Below, one piece after another: positions 1-11,099 of a stretch of 64,000 bases of DNA (position 1 is the stretch's first letter; every line of letters starts with the position of its first letter). This DNA is from Isoetes taiwanensis (lineage: Eukaryota > Streptophyta > Lycopodiopsida > Isoetales > Isoetaceae). The notes below the pieces were generated by a model. That model searched no databases. It worked only from the letters and a program-made list of their open reading frames with translations, and was not told where the DNA came from. The translations under genes and the position numbers were made by a program. Location of the stretch: positions 60,628 through 124,627 of the forward strand of contig JAJEKV010000654.1 in the NCBI GenBank assembly GCA_021234155.1, written 5' to 3'.

Positions 1-839
1 CCCTTTCCTCCCCCGACCTTTCTCAAAGGTAGCTTGGCATATAAGGCTTGCTCCTTATATGGCTATTTTACCCTTCTACAGCTTTTATGTCTACGCCTTC
101 GAAGTTGGGGTCATGACTCCAACCCATACGTCCTGGCCATTAGGCTACCAACTGATGCCATGTCCTCTTGGACTTTTGCATATTTAAGGCACATTGTACA
201 CTGCCAGTATTAGTCTTCCTAATACCTCTTGGGGCATTAGGCTCCCCCCCAAGGCTGAGCATCATGCTTCTAGACCCTTCGCCCTCGACCTTACAGGTTG
301 GAGATCTGTCTATACAGATCTTGGTAGCTACCCCACCAAGGGTAAAAGACAATTGGCCTTAGTTGTGGGACCTCCAGCAATGCTAGATGATCCAGCCTCA
401 ATTTTGGCCTCCCACATTCAGCTGCTAGGTAAAACTTGGTAAGCTTCCAATGATGCTTCGAGATTTCTTATTTTTACCTTTTAGCTTTAGTGTAGGGCAC
501 ATACAACGTACTTGGGCATTATCCATCCTAATACCAATACCAAATATGCACTACTGCACCAGTTCAACTAGTGCCTCCAATAGCCTATCTAATTGTTGGT
601 TCATCTTGAGGGCATCACAGCTCACCTAGGGTTTGGAGCAACATATATACATGAGTATCTACATATAATCCCTCTGAAGGCACAAGGCTCCTCCAGGAGT
701 AACTACACTGTCGATACAGAGACACATCTGCTTATATCAAACCATTGTCTCCTGGGATGCAAGGCACCTCCCAGGGCTAAGCATCCTCCAAATGCTTGAG
801 ACCAACCCATTTAGCCCTCCGAGATAAAAGGCAACTGAG
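1..839. other. Unrecognised DNA
   Basis: I see no domain, LTR end or terminal repeat here. The open frames are short and overlap on both strands without recognisable motifs. The segment lies just beyond a decayed gypsy gag on the minus strand, so it may be further decayed retroelement sequence; that is inference from position only. Confidence 0.3.
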
Positions 840-1175
840 CTTAGGTGTCGGAATTCGGAGCTCCTGAAAATCCATTCCCATCATCACTATTATTGGAACT
901 ATCTGTTTTCTTCCTTATCACCACTCGTGGATGCACGTTTCCATCAAACTATGGTTTGCTAGCACCATGGGTGCAATTTCGAGCGAAGTGTCCCAGTTTG
1001 CCACAGTTATAACAATCAAAGGATCGGGATTCCTGCTTGCACGAACGGCTAAAAGTTGAATTTTGTTATTTGGAATTCTTTGGAAGCTCGACTTTTGAAG
1101 CCGTCAGCTGAGACCTATATTGTGACTTCTGTCACCTCTTCAAAAACTCTGATTATGCTTGAGTGTTGTGAAATT
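840..1175 (-). pseudogene. Gypsy gag C-terminal fragment with CCHC zinc knuckle
   Basis: Read on the minus strand, about positions 1022-979 encode CYNCGKLGHFARNC, a canonical retroviral-type CX2CX4HX4C zinc knuckle that binds genomic RNA during particle assembly. A Ser/Asp/Asn-rich stretch and a stop near 840 follow it. In-frame stops are present upstream, so this is a relic. It appears to be the downstream half of the gag at 3818-4600: the nested LTR element at 1176-3817 separates the two halves, and the reading direction and gag order agree. Confidence 0.75.
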
Positions 1176-1397
1176 TGTTAATAATCAGAAATAAGCGGAA
1201 AATTGTATGTATTGATGATTGATCCAAAGAGCCTGGATCATGGCTTTACATAGTCAGTGAAGAGGCATGAGTTGCATCTCTTCATGAATGGACACTTACA
1301 CATCATCATGTCCTTTGGCATGGATTGATGACGTGTACAAGCACAAACTGATTGTGTTTGTTCAGGGAGATTAATCCCTTAATTCATTACTGTTAAT
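1176..1397 (-). repeat. 3' LTR of nested element
   Basis: This 222-bp copy matches 3596-3817 at every base I compared. The minus-strand outer end finishes in TTATTAACA, giving the CA terminus expected of an LTR. The inner end reads ATTAACAG and lacks the canonical TG, so the exact boundary may be off by a few bases. Confidence 0.85.
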
Positions 1398-1407
1398 ACT
1401 CCCCCTT
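1398..1407 (-). other. Polypurine tract (plus-strand primer)
   Basis: The minus strand reads AAGGGGGAGT directly against the 3' LTR. This is the typical plant Copia polypurine tract that primes second-strand DNA synthesis. It fixes the element orientation as minus. Confidence 0.8.
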
Positions 1408-1949
1408 AATCTTCATGAACAAACCTTCATATGATCTTCGTCTTTTATGCGGCTTCAAATCTTGGAGTCTTCATTGCTCCTTTTCATACTTGCAGCTTCA
1501 TTATAAACATTACCACCATAATGTGGTCTTCATTAATATGGGTGCCATCAAATGTGGGCTTATTCCCAAATAGACAAGTTAGGTACCACTAGGGTTGTGG
1601 ATTTACCCTTAACTTTGTAAGCTGCAATACTTGAACTCTATTTCAAGTCTTTGGAAGTTTACAAGATCAAACTTCCAGAATAACTCCACTACTCTTCACA
1701 CATACAATGGGTGTGCCATGTGCTTATGGCTTTCCCTAACTTCTCCCCCTTTTGATCTTGGAAACTTTCAACAAGATCTAGGTTGGAGAGTTGTTAGGTC
1801 TTGAGTGAACGTCTTCATCATCAAGGACCTAGAAGAGTGAGTGCCCTAAGGAGTACCACTTAAAGGTGGCTTTGACATCATATAGATGACCACAAGTTTG
1901 TGGGTTTATACATCCAAAATTATTATGGATAGTATTTATTATTTTGCAT

Positions 1950-2581
1950 AATTTGAACAACTTATCTGGAGTATGATGACTCCGAAGACTCTTGAGCTCC
2001 AGTTGTGGCTGCGGCTAGGAGTTGATAGTATTCGTCTTCAGTTGCCATAGAGAACTCTTCATTTTCAGAATTATGAGTGCTTATGCTAGAGCAATCTGTA
2101 ACATGCTCATAAGAAGATCTTTCAAGATCAGATATATCTCCTTCATAAGACTCAAGTGCTTAAGAGATGAGTCTTTGGAAATTTCTATGATAGAAATTGA
2201 GGATGGAGCACTCTCATTACTTGGAGTGTCATCATCCGAAGTGATCTCAATAATTTCAAGAGGACTCTCATGAATCCGGGGACCATTCAAGGAACTGGGT
2301 TCCTTGGTCTCTCCCCCTGGATGGTGTAAATGGTACACCGGTTACTGAAGCATTTGCTGATGCTTGGAGCAACAATATGAGTTGAGGTCCAAATGTGGAT
2401 GATGTGAATTCAATTCACAATCCATAATTTTGACTCTTTTATGGGAAATCTTAAATAATTCTGGCATTATCATAAACAAATTCTGAGAGTACTTCACCTT
2501 TCGCTCTGGAGGAGGTGAATACTTGGAACTGCCCTGTGAGTTCGAAGATTGTTCTTCTGCAGGTCTCTTCCCTTTGTCCAT
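1950..2581 (-). pseudogene. Internal ORF remnants of nested element, function unknown
   Basis: On the minus strand an ORF starts MDKGKRPAEEQSSNSQ at 2581 and runs to a stop at 2342. A second open stretch (2338-2081) continues the same Ser/Glu/Asp-rich, acidic style, and a third short one begins MATEDEYYQLL near 2045. These could be exons or a frame-broken single protein of about 200 residues. I recognise no gag, protease or polymerase motif. A charged N-terminus followed by acidic low-complexity sequence could be a gag-like or captured host sequence; neither can be shown. Confidence 0.35.
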
Positions 2582-3583
2582 TTTGTAAGAATTTGCTTGC
2601 TTGTTGAAAGGTGCTCCAATCCAAAATAATTTTCTGCTAGAAGATATGAGTCTTGAAGAGTTGCGCAGGCTCTTCAAGAGTGATTGGGAAAACAGAAAAA
2701 TTGAAGCGATTTTGGGGATAGGGAGCAAAGAATGAAATCGATTTCTGGCTGTGAAGTAGGAGGCCGGAAAGGGGTGCGTCTGTTAGGCGCACCTCTTGGT
2801 TTCAGTTGTTTGTCCGCGTGGCAAATTGTTGCCACAAAAAATTTTCTTGGTCGTCCGGATTTCGCCGCGAACGCCATATTCGTTGCTGGTCTGCTCCAAA
2901 ATTAGATCTTCGGCAGAGCCAAGGATGGTTGGACAGGTTCGGCTCTTATAACCATGAAGATGTTGGCGATCTTCTACTGGTCTTCTGCTGCCATTTGACA
3001 GCTTGAATGAAATCGATTCTTGCAGATTTCTGCTGTTATGACAACTAAGAGACTGCCTTGCTGCATTTGATAAAACCAGGGAGTTTGATTCTCTTTTGGC
3101 TTTCGTTGTTCAAGAGAAGTAGCAGATCGTATTGCCCTTCATAAAATCCGATTTCTTAGATTTTACCCATTTTGCAACTTGCATTGGGATCTAAATACTC
3201 CATGGATCTCTGCAATTGCCTTACAGGCATCTCTCTTGGAGATTTGCATGCAAATTTATGCATGTTCCTCAGTGTCTTGTTCACTGGAATAATTGCTGAG
3301 CATCATTTGATGGCTGCAGCATGATTTTGCTGTCTTCATAGCCTTCATGGCTGAGACCGTAACATGAATGTGGCAGGGGGTATGCCAATTCAAAATTCTT
3401 GCCGCGATGTATTTGCTTCAACGAGCAATATGCTTTATGTGCTTGCTTATGATTGAGAAAAAAAATTTAAGATTTTTGATAAACCTTAATTTCTTCCGCA
3501 GTGTCCAGGATCGTTTGCTTGACTCTTGCTTGGGCTGGGCTGCTCTACAAGGCAGCCCTGGATTTCTTCAGCCTTTTAACGAG

Positions 3584-3595
3584 GCTCTGATACCA
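3584..3595 (-). other. tRNA primer binding site
   Basis: The plus strand GCTCTGATACCA is the complement of TGGTATCAGAGC, which pairs with the 3' end of initiator methionine tRNA. It touches the LTR at 3596 and marks the 5' end of the minus-strand element. Confidence 0.85.
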
Positions 3596-3817
3596 TGTTA
3601 ATAATCAGAAATAAGCGGAAAATTGTATGTATTGATGATTGATCCAAAGAGCCTGGATCATGGCTTTACATAGTCAGTGAAGAGGCATGAGTTGCATCTC
3701 TTCATGAATGGACACTTACACATCATCATGTCCTTTGGCATGGATTGATGACGTGTACAAGCACAAACTGATTGTGTTTGTTCAGGGAGATTAATCCCTT
3801 AATTCATTACTGTTAAT
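3596..3817 (-). repeat. 5' LTR of nested element
   Basis: 222 bp, identical to 1176-1397 as far as I can compare by eye. It is followed on the plus side by resumed gypsy gag sequence. Confidence 0.85.
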
Positions 3818-4600
3818 GGTCTCATGAGCTAAAGCCATCATGCGAGCTTGTTGTAAAGTTTTTGGAGCAACAACTTAATGGAGGAAAATTCCCTCCATAA
3901 TGCTGTAAGGAAACAAATCTGCCGATCATGAGATCCCCAGAAGAAGACTGAGCAAGGTATTAAACTGAGTCGTAAAAATCTGTTGCCGATTCATCCCCTC
4001 GCTGATGCAGAGTTGGCCACTAGTGTTTTAGATCATCATCAAAATCATCGAGAAGAAATTCCCATTTGAGCAATTTCTGCATATGTGCCCAAATAGCGAC
4101 AAGATATCCTGCTTCACGTTTTTCCTTCAGAAGAGTGGACCTTTTCCTTCACGTTTTTCTCGAGCCTTTGAATCATCGCTGCTACTAGTTAACTCATCAT
4201 GGCGAGATTGACGTGCAACCTTACAGTCATTGAGCTTTTTAATCTTGGAAACCTTTCCTTCATTGAGTTTTTTAATCTCAGATAACAATTCTCGCATTGT
4301 CGTCTCCAATGACCCTTCTTCCCTAACATCAACCATAGCACTTTTCGGATGAGGCACATGCCCCTTTTGAGCATCCAGCATCAGAGAATCTTTTAGAAAA
4401 CTCCCGTTTATCAGAAGAATTTGATTTTTCAAAGTCCCATTTACAAGGTCAGCTTGACCTTCGTCCATTTCCGACAGAGCATCCAACGACTGCTCTATTT
4501 CCAACGGCAACTCTGGTTGCATTTTGGCTGTTCAACCCGAGACAGCGTTTGGCTCAGCTTTCTGGCCCATCAACATGACGAGCCAGTCTGATTGTTTCAT
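3818..4600 (-). pseudogene. Gypsy gag N-terminal fragment
   Basis: The minus strand opens with MKQSDWLVMLMGQKAEP at 4600. After one stop comes an uninterrupted 131-residue segment (4522-4127) with an acidic start and a Lys-rich coiled-coil-like stretch (SEIKKLNEGKVSKIKKLND). Near the nested insertion the frame encodes VAPKTLQQARMMALAHE, which matches the end of the Ty3/gypsy capsid domain (typically a P-x-T-L-x-x-A-x-x-x-A pattern). Stops and frameshifts lie between these blocks. The zinc knuckle that should follow is found at 840-1175, on the far side of the nested element. Confidence 0.7.
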
Positions 4601-4840
4601 GTTATTGGGGAACACGTGGCAGTTAGATAGACTTGTTTAACAAACTAGTTGTTAGGAACAGCTCTCTTGTGTTTATTGGGTTGCCCCTAGGGGGGCAAAC
4701 CCTCGTTTATGTGGCATCTTCAAGTATATGCTGGCATATACCTAGCATATGCTGATGACTGCTAAAAACTGCCTGCTGCCTGTAAATGCTCGGTCACTCT
4801 CGGGTCGGGGACGAGCAACTCGGGTCGGGGACGAGCCTTG
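4601..4840 (+). repeat. Copia-LTR-like block
   Basis: Positions 4731-4798 are about 90 percent identical to 7656-7722, which lies upstream of a Copia primer site. Both also share the style TGTGGCAT..CAAGTATATG and CTCTCGGGTC further along. A 20-bp unit, ACTCGGGTCGGGGACGAGC, is duplicated in tandem at about 4797-4837. No internal element sequence is attached, so this is probably a solo or truncated LTR. Confidence 0.45.
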
Positions 4841-6699
4841 CAATTGCTGGTGAGCGCCATGGATGAGGTAGATGCTTCCACGCGATTCCGGCTCGGAGTG
4901 GGGATTAGAACACTGTGTCGGAATAAACATCATGGGCTCGGGCAGAGCATGGTAGCCATGGGGGCGATTGGATTGGCAGGCTTGCAGGGGCAGGTTTTAG
5001 TAAATAAATTGTAGGTATGGCGAGTCCGGTGGATTTTTTTAAGCTGAGTCCAGGTGGGTTTTGCCCCAAGGGACATGTTCCTGTTTCCCATTGCAGAGGG
5101 CAGTGCAGGGATTTTGCAGAAGAAAAAGAAGGGCGCAGAGAAAGAACAAGCAGAGAAAGACATGGCAGGCGCTATAGAGAGTTAATCCGGCTGTTCCAGA
5201 ATCGCTTTAATGGATCCCTGTCTCAAAAATTTGGGGCATCTTATGGTGAAGGAAGCCTCGGTCCAAGCAGGAACGTCTAGCATAATGGCAAAGCTCGATT
5301 AATCATTCCTCCGGTAACAATTTCTTTCCCATTGGGTTGATTTAATGTTTTATCTTTGGCCATAAGCTCAAAATTCTTTGCTGAAGCCCCAACTCATGGA
5401 TATCTTGCTCAGGTGATGATCTTAGCTTGCAAAAGCATCAAATTTTCAAGCTCATGTGCAACAAATGGATGTACAGGTCGGGTAGATGGCAGGTAAGACT
5501 TCTTGCCTGTAGTTTTTTCATGCAATTCAGAAGGAAGCCAAAGCCAAATGAATCATTTCGACAATTATGTTAGCAGGTCTTAAAACCCCGTCTTCATAGG
5601 CATAATCAGAGAAAAAATGCCCTGTTTTTTCTGAGACCCTATTTTTTTTACCTCTATTTCCCAAATCTTCTTCAATCTATGCGGGTACTGCCGAATTTGA
5701 TCCAAATATCTGTTTCAAATCTCTGTTTATTGCCGGATTTGTGCCCCAAGAGAGTTTCATCCCCCATTTTATGCCAGGTTTGAGTCTAAACTTCATAATG
5801 TCCGTCATTTCTTTCTGGTGTGCCCTGCTTTCCTCTGTGGTTTCAAGCTTTTAATAACCAAGTGGAATAAATTTGGTTACAGAGTTAAGGTTTGTTTAAT
5901 TTGGGGGCTTTTTGAGACTGTCTGCAGAATCCAGCATCAATATGCAAAAGTACAGTTTTAGAAACAAAGCATTAGGACCATTTGTCGGAATATAATTTTT
6001 CTTTTTCTTCAATGGCATTTGTATGTGTTCTTCCCAACTCCGCAAAATCTTTCTTCAATGTTGTCCTGTAAGTTCCTGGCACAGATTCAATTTTGGAATT
6101 TAGAGTAAGTTGGGCTTTATGAATCTACGAAATCTAAGAAGCCTAGAACCAAAGTTGGGCAAGAAGGGACTAATTTCGGCCTGAATCCGGTCATTATCCT
6201 CTTAGAAAATGCCCTTTTCATGCTCTGCAGAATCACGATATCAAATTTGGCTTTGTCTGACACACAAAACTTTTATGAAAATTCCAATCTGTCGTAGCCA
6301 GGAAAGATGAATGCTGTGCAAAAAGGCGGTGCAAAATGGAGAAATTTAGTGCAGAAAAGATGGACGATCTGCGGACAAGGAGCAGCACACATCCATTTAT
6401 TTTGTACCACAGCCTGGGTTCACCTGCCTATACGGCGATGATGAGGTGCGAAAGCTTAAAGCTATAGGGAGATGGATTGATAATTCTGCAGCAGCAATAG
6501 TAGTGGCAACAGGCGCATTTACCAAACATCCCATTTCTGTGGCAGCTTTTAAATTTACAATGTCTTACCAACTTATGAACAAGTACTAAAGTGTTAAGCA
6601 ATCTTACTGGGTTTGATCAGTGTCGAATGAGCTTATATTTGTGGGCCCATATTTCATATTATTGTGATTGCCTCATAATGCCATGTTTCTTTCTACTAG
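4841..6699 (+). other. Region upstream of LRR exon
   Basis: No confident exon is present. An 87-residue open frame at 5017-5280 has no signal peptide or domain. The segment is AT-rich and non-repetitive by eye, without LTR marks, which fits host promoter, 5' UTR and intron sequence of the gene whose exon lies at 6700. The first exon with the signal peptide could not be identified. Confidence 0.35.
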
Positions 6700-6832
6700 T
6701 TTATGCGCTCTGGGCCTTTAAGCAAAGCCTAGCAGATCCACAGAATCCTTTGTCAAGCTGGGATAAAAATGCAGCAGATCCTTGCAACTGGATCCATGTA
6801 ACATGTTCAACAGAACAGACCGTGACAAGTGT
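6700..6832 (+). CDS. Exon encoding the LRR N-terminal cap of a SERK-like receptor kinase
   Basis: The exon sits between a pyrimidine-rich CTACTAG acceptor and a GTAAGC donor, is 133 bp long, and ends in a split Val codon. It encodes ALWAFKQSLADPQNPLSSWD followed by KNAADPCNWIHVTC. That is the LRRNT_2 cap (L.. hydrophobic helix, SW, Cx(W)x.VxC) that starts the extracellular domain of plant LRR receptor kinases. The spacing and the 133-bp length fit, from memory, the second exon of the SERK/BAK1 family (co-receptors for brassinosteroid and immune receptors). No following 72-bp LRR exon or kinase exon was found. A truncated Copia begins less than 1 kb downstream, so the gene is either broken or has a very long TE-filled intron. 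Confidence 0.75.
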
Positions 6833-7650
6833 GTAAGCCTTGTGTTTCTTCCTTCCTTCCTTCCTTATGCGTTATTTGCTTTATTTCTGCAGCGAAATGA
6901 CAACCTTGACAACACACTTCCGAGCTTTTTGAAATAAATTATTTGCTGTTATAGTATGTAGGAATTGCAAAAGCTAAGCTTGAAGCAAGATTTATGACAA
7001 CTCTTTTTAAAAAGATGAAGTAAAAAGGTGGGAACTATACTTACAGATTGAACTAGATTCTGGTTATTTGCGTTGAAAGTGGAGATTTTGGATCCCCCAA
7101 ACACAATTAAGTTGTGTACCATCTAAGCTTAGAAAGACAACATATTGAGAAGGGACATGGTCATGTCCATGGACATGGTATAGGAGTTGTAAAATAGAAA
7201 GGTGATAGATTGAGCAAGACTCAATATAGAGCAAATCTTTGTTAGCACAAATGTATATGAATGTTAACAAGACCGTTGATTCATTAGCATTAAAATACAA
7301 ACAAATTAGCTATAGTTTTGTCACACATCTTAGAATTAAAAAACTTTGAACATTTTCCTTTAAGAATTGAAGCATTTGCCACTAGGAATTGAAGCATATA
7401 TTTGAAGACATTTTTCCTTTGGATAGTAGAAATCTGTATGGCTCCCTTTATCAAATTTAAATATTGGAATTTGCTTAAAATAATAGTCGATTGTTAGATT
7501 TAAACAAAAAATGCATAATTGTAAGTTGCCATAACCCAAATAGACTAAAATAGTAACATGACTATAATAGTATGGTTGGGACACAACCAAAAGAGAATGT
7601 TGCTATTGTCTAGGATACATTTGAGGACCTAAGAAGGTTCTTCTAAACAA
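6833..7650 (+). other. Putative intron, no coding signal
   Basis: This AT-rich sequence begins with a GTAAGC donor and a short TTCC microsatellite (about 6848-6864). It shows no LRR repeat or other domain on either strand. It runs up to the Copia-LTR-like block. Confidence 0.4.
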
Positions 7651-8184
7651 TACCTAGCATATACCTAGCATATGCTGATGACTGCTTAAAAACTGGCTGC
7701 AGCCTGTAAATGGTCGGTCATCCAGCCCCATTACCAGCTTGCTACACAAACGCTATCCGCCGGACTTGGCTATGGCTTCTGCACCTCGGATTCTGCCCTC
7801 CCTTCCGCGCCTTCCGTCAGCGTTCTGGCGAGTTGAGCACATGTTTATCCCTTCCTTATACCCTCTAGGGCATAATCTCATCTCCCTTAATCTCAGCTAT
7901 GCAACTCTTGACGACTTGGAAGATTTTTGCCCTTCTTTCTTTACCGCTCAGCTCATCCATGTGGGTTTGTGGCATATTCCAAGTATATGTCAGTATATGC
8001 TCGAAAACATGACTTTGAAGTGTGATTTAAGCCATTTCACTCTCGGGTCACGGAGGGCAACCCTCCGTGCGCAGCACCTTGTTATTTCTGTATGGTAGTT
8101 AACGGCAGTCATTGTATATGTACATCACATTCCTGAATCAATACACCACCGTGAGTTCTTGATTCTTGGAGTATAGCGTCTTCG
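7651..8184 (+). repeat. 5' LTR region of truncated Copia
   Basis: The sequence directly precedes a Met-tRNA primer site at 8185. It shares a 67-bp block (7656-7722) with the LTR-like sequence at 4731-4798, and looser matches around 7970-8050. The left boundary is uncertain because the block order differs from the copy at 4.7 kb, so the LTR may be rearranged. No second intact copy lies downstream. Confidence 0.5.
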
Positions 8185-8196
8185 TGGTATCAGAGC
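8185..8196 (+). other. Copia primer binding site
   Basis: TGGTATCAGAGC matches the 3' end of initiator methionine tRNA and separates the LTR region from the gag leader. Confidence 0.85.
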
Positions 8197-8345
8197 TTGG
8201 ATAGGGTTTCAAGGGTAACATCTTAAACCTAGCAGTAGATGCACGGTTTCTAATTGAAGCAGTGGGAACTGCAGAAGAATTGAAGCTGCGAGGAGCAGCA
8301 GGGCTGCAGGAACAGCAGTGGGAAGTGACTAGGTGTGTGCTCAAG

Positions 8346-9369
8346 ATGGACAAACACCAGATTGAGAAGTTGGACTATGACAATTCGTTCATATGGTTTA
8401 TTAAAGTGAGAGGTCTGCTGTCTGCAAAAGGACTGTGGGGATATGTTTGTGGCACAGAAGTGAAGCCAACGATTACTGAAAAGTCCAATGCAGATGAAAA
8501 AGAAGCAAGTGAGAAATGGGCTCAAAATGATTGGAAGGCCAAGAATCGAATCATGCAATTTATTCCAAGTGTGGAGGCAGCATCAAGCTCAAAGGCAGCA
8601 TGGGAGTACTTGAAAAGAATCTATTCAAAGAATCAATTTGCCCATCTGGTGACTCTTTATCAGACCTTGTTTACAACCAGGACGAAAGAAAGTGAGCCAG
8701 CAGCAGAGTATATTGGAAAAATTAGATCTTGTGCAGATCAAATTTCAGCTATGGGCAAGATTGTAGACAATGATATGGTGTCTGCAGCACTAATGGCAGA
8801 ACTTCCAGCATCTTATGATGGGCTAAGGTCGTCTCTTGGATGTCAAGAGTGTATAACACCAGATCAGGTTTGTGCTTCCATCCTTCAAGAGGAAGGAGAG
8901 CGTAAGAGGAAGAAGCTTGAGCGTCCTGCAGGAAACAAAGATGCTAATGCATTCTTTACAGGCCAAGAAACCAGAACTTGTTATGTGTGCAATAAACCTG
9001 GGCACATTGCAAAAAAACTGCAAGGAGAACCGCAAAAATAAAAAGAAAGATGCGGAGAAGGGAAAGAAGAAAGATAACAAGAAAAAGAAAGAACATTGGA
9101 GGCATAGGCATACTGACCGGAAGGAACGATCACAATCAAAAGCCAATAAAGTAGCGCTGGACACAAACACCGAAAGTGAAAATGAAGATGATGAGACCAG
9201 CTCAGATAGCTCAGGGAATTGGGTCAGAACTGAATGGGATCTTTCTTTGCTTTCTCTTATGTGGACAGGTATTGGGATTGTAAGCGGAGTCTTTGTCATG
9301 CTCCTTGCATTCATATGGATGCATGGGAGGAAGAAAATATCTGCAATTGTTGGCAAGGAGAAGTGGTGA
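8346..9369 (+). pseudogene. Copia gag, broken by a frameshift inside the zinc knuckle
   Basis: I chose the ATG at 8346 (MDKHQIEKLDYDNSF) because Copia gags start with a similar short leader before the LxxxNFxxWxxxVxxxL motif; the frame stays open back to 8262. A UBN2-type gag domain follows (AAWEYLKRIY, residues EPAAEYIGKIRSCADQI). The zinc knuckle CYVCNKPGHIAK is at about 8980. One extra base in an A run near 9010-9017 then shifts the frame, and the first frame stops at 9041. In the next frame the expected NC and a long Lys-rich tail continue to 9369. That frame ends with a hydrophobic segment (TGIGIVSGVFVMLLAF), which I take to be noise from a further frame slip. The protein packaged element RNA in virus-like particles. 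Confidence 0.85.
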
Positions 9370-9374
9370 ACCTA

Positions 9375-10200
9375 CGGGTATATGGTACGTAGATTCAGGT
9401 GCATCAGATCATATGACAGGAAACCATGAGTGGTTTGATGACATGCAGCCAGTATGGATACCCAAAAGTCAAAGCAGCCAATGACAACAGACTTGCAATA
9501 GATGGGATTGGTACGATCACATTACAATTGGAAGGACGAAGAATCAAGCTGGATAAAGTTCTCTTTGTCCCTGGTCTAGGTGAGAATCTTTTATCTGTGT
9601 CAAAGTTAGATGATGCAGGCTATAAAATGAAGTTTGCCGATCGGAAATGTCTTATCAAAACCAAGGATGGGGTCATACTAGCTGCTGGTAAGCATACATG
9701 AAACCTTTATAAACTAACATGGATAGGAGAAGAACATATAGCACTGGCAACAATTTCAACAAGTAATATGAACCAGATTTGGCATGAACGATTGGGTCAC
9801 ACGAATGAAAGAGCACTGCAGCGACTTGCATCAGAGAAACTTGTAAGTGATTTATGTCTTGGGAATGTGAAACATCTAGGAGTTTGTGAAGGTTGTGTAT
9901 ATGGGAAACACCAAAGCCATTTCCAAAATCTGGTGCAATCAGAGCAACTAGACCTCTCGGGCTTGTGCATATTGATCTGTGGGGGCCAGCAAGGCAAGTG
10001 TCTTATGGAGGATGCACATACTTTCTTTTCTTGGTGGATGATTTTACACGAAAATCATGGGTCTTCTTCCTTAGACAGAAATCAGACGCACTTACATTCT
10101 TTCAAGATTGGAAACAAGAGGTAGAAACTGAAACTGATCTGAAGCTTAAGAAAATTAGGACAGATTGTGGAGGGGAATTTGCAACTGCTATGAATTCACA
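9375..10200 (+). pseudogene. Copia protease-integrase fragment, truncated
   Basis: The protease active site WYVDSGASDHMTG is at about 9380-9418, in a different frame from gag. After another shift come the typical LDKVLFVPGLGENLLSVSKL and the GAG-pre-integrase zinc region (WHERLGHTNERAL ... CEGCVYGKH). The integrase core follows: HIDLWGP (first Asp, about 9970), FLVDDFTRKSWV, and TDCGGEF (second Asp, usually TDNGGEF). Homology stops near 10200, before the catalytic Glu, reverse transcriptase and RNase H. At least three frameshifts and a truncation make it non-functional. Confidence 0.85.
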
Positions 10201-11099
10201 AGCTCAAGTCAGAATCGCAACATTCCATGTAAATCAGCAACTGTTCGACCATATTTTATGGCTATCTCGCAATCTATCTATTGAATCAGTCTCGCATACA
10301 TACTTTTAAAATGTGTCTTGCCTTCGCTTGAAAGAATTTCATAAGAGTCAAGGAATTTCGCATGATATTTATATCCTGCATCATTATTTGAGTTGATCGA
10401 ACATCATCGCAAGTTGCTGAAAATGGTTATACCTGTAGGAATATGGTATCTCTATCATATCACCATCATAAAACCCAACTTACTGAAGTTAATGCAGCTT
10501 CTAAAAATGATAAAATCACAAACACAATTAGGAAGGAGCAAGACCCTTGGAGATGAATCATATATGCACGACTGCTTATTCTCCTTCTACTAATGCCACG
10601 TAGTGAGTAATTCAAATGTATATAGCACATCATCATAGAAGACAAATGTATTTGCAGACGAAATGCCTGGCCTCTATAAAATTGCAAACTTGTCTGGTCC
10701 CTAAAACTCCTTTCAACCTTGTCATTTCTTCTTAGTTGAGCTGTACCTTGAGCATTCCTTAGCATCATCCAAATATAAACCATAGTTCTGGAATGTTGAT
10801 ATCACTATTTTAATTTGACCAATCATTGCGCATAAATGCATCCAAACCAAATATAAGAAAAAAAAGATTTAGCTAGTTCTTAACTCTTATTCAGAATACT
10901 TGAAGCAAAATATGGATACTTATTTATTGATAATATACCAACATCTAAATTTTCCTAAAACTACTATTTGAAAAAAATCCTTGATGAACTCCTGCAGCTT
11001 AACATAATATGACCTTGGACTAATGAGTTGCGTAATGGCTAGTTACTTTCACGGCGCATTCTCTATGCTCTTAGTTGAGAGGGCAGTGAACTCATCTAG
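10201..11099. other. No recognisable gene
   Basis: AT-rich sequence between the truncated Copia and a LINE. Short open frames occur on both strands but carry no motifs. Confidence 0.3.

Larger units (their letters stand above)
1176..3817 (-). mobile_element. Nested non-autonomous LTR retrotransposon with identical LTRs
   Basis: A 222-bp direct repeat (1176-1397 and 3596-3817) bounds 2.2 kb of internal sequence. Just inside the right-hand copy the minus strand carries TGGTATCAGAGC, the initiator-Met tRNA primer site. Just inside the left-hand copy it carries AAGGGGGAGT, a Copia-type polypurine tract. Orientation is therefore minus, with the 5' LTR on the right. No protease, integrase or reverse transcriptase motif is visible, so the element is non-autonomous. 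It interrupts a gypsy gag. I could not find a matching 5-bp target duplication (left flank AAATT, right flank GGTCT). Since LTRs are copied from one template, identical LTRs suggest a recent insertion. Confidence 0.85.

Noticed and set aside
5017-5280. First exon of the LRR receptor kinase
   Set aside because: The peptide lacks a signal sequence, is Arg/Glu-rich, and no suitable splice donor phase to the exon at 6700 was evident.
8823-9356. Long minus-strand open frame across the Copia gag
   Set aside because: It is the antisense shadow of the Lys-rich gag tail and zinc knuckle, which match known domains on the plus strand.
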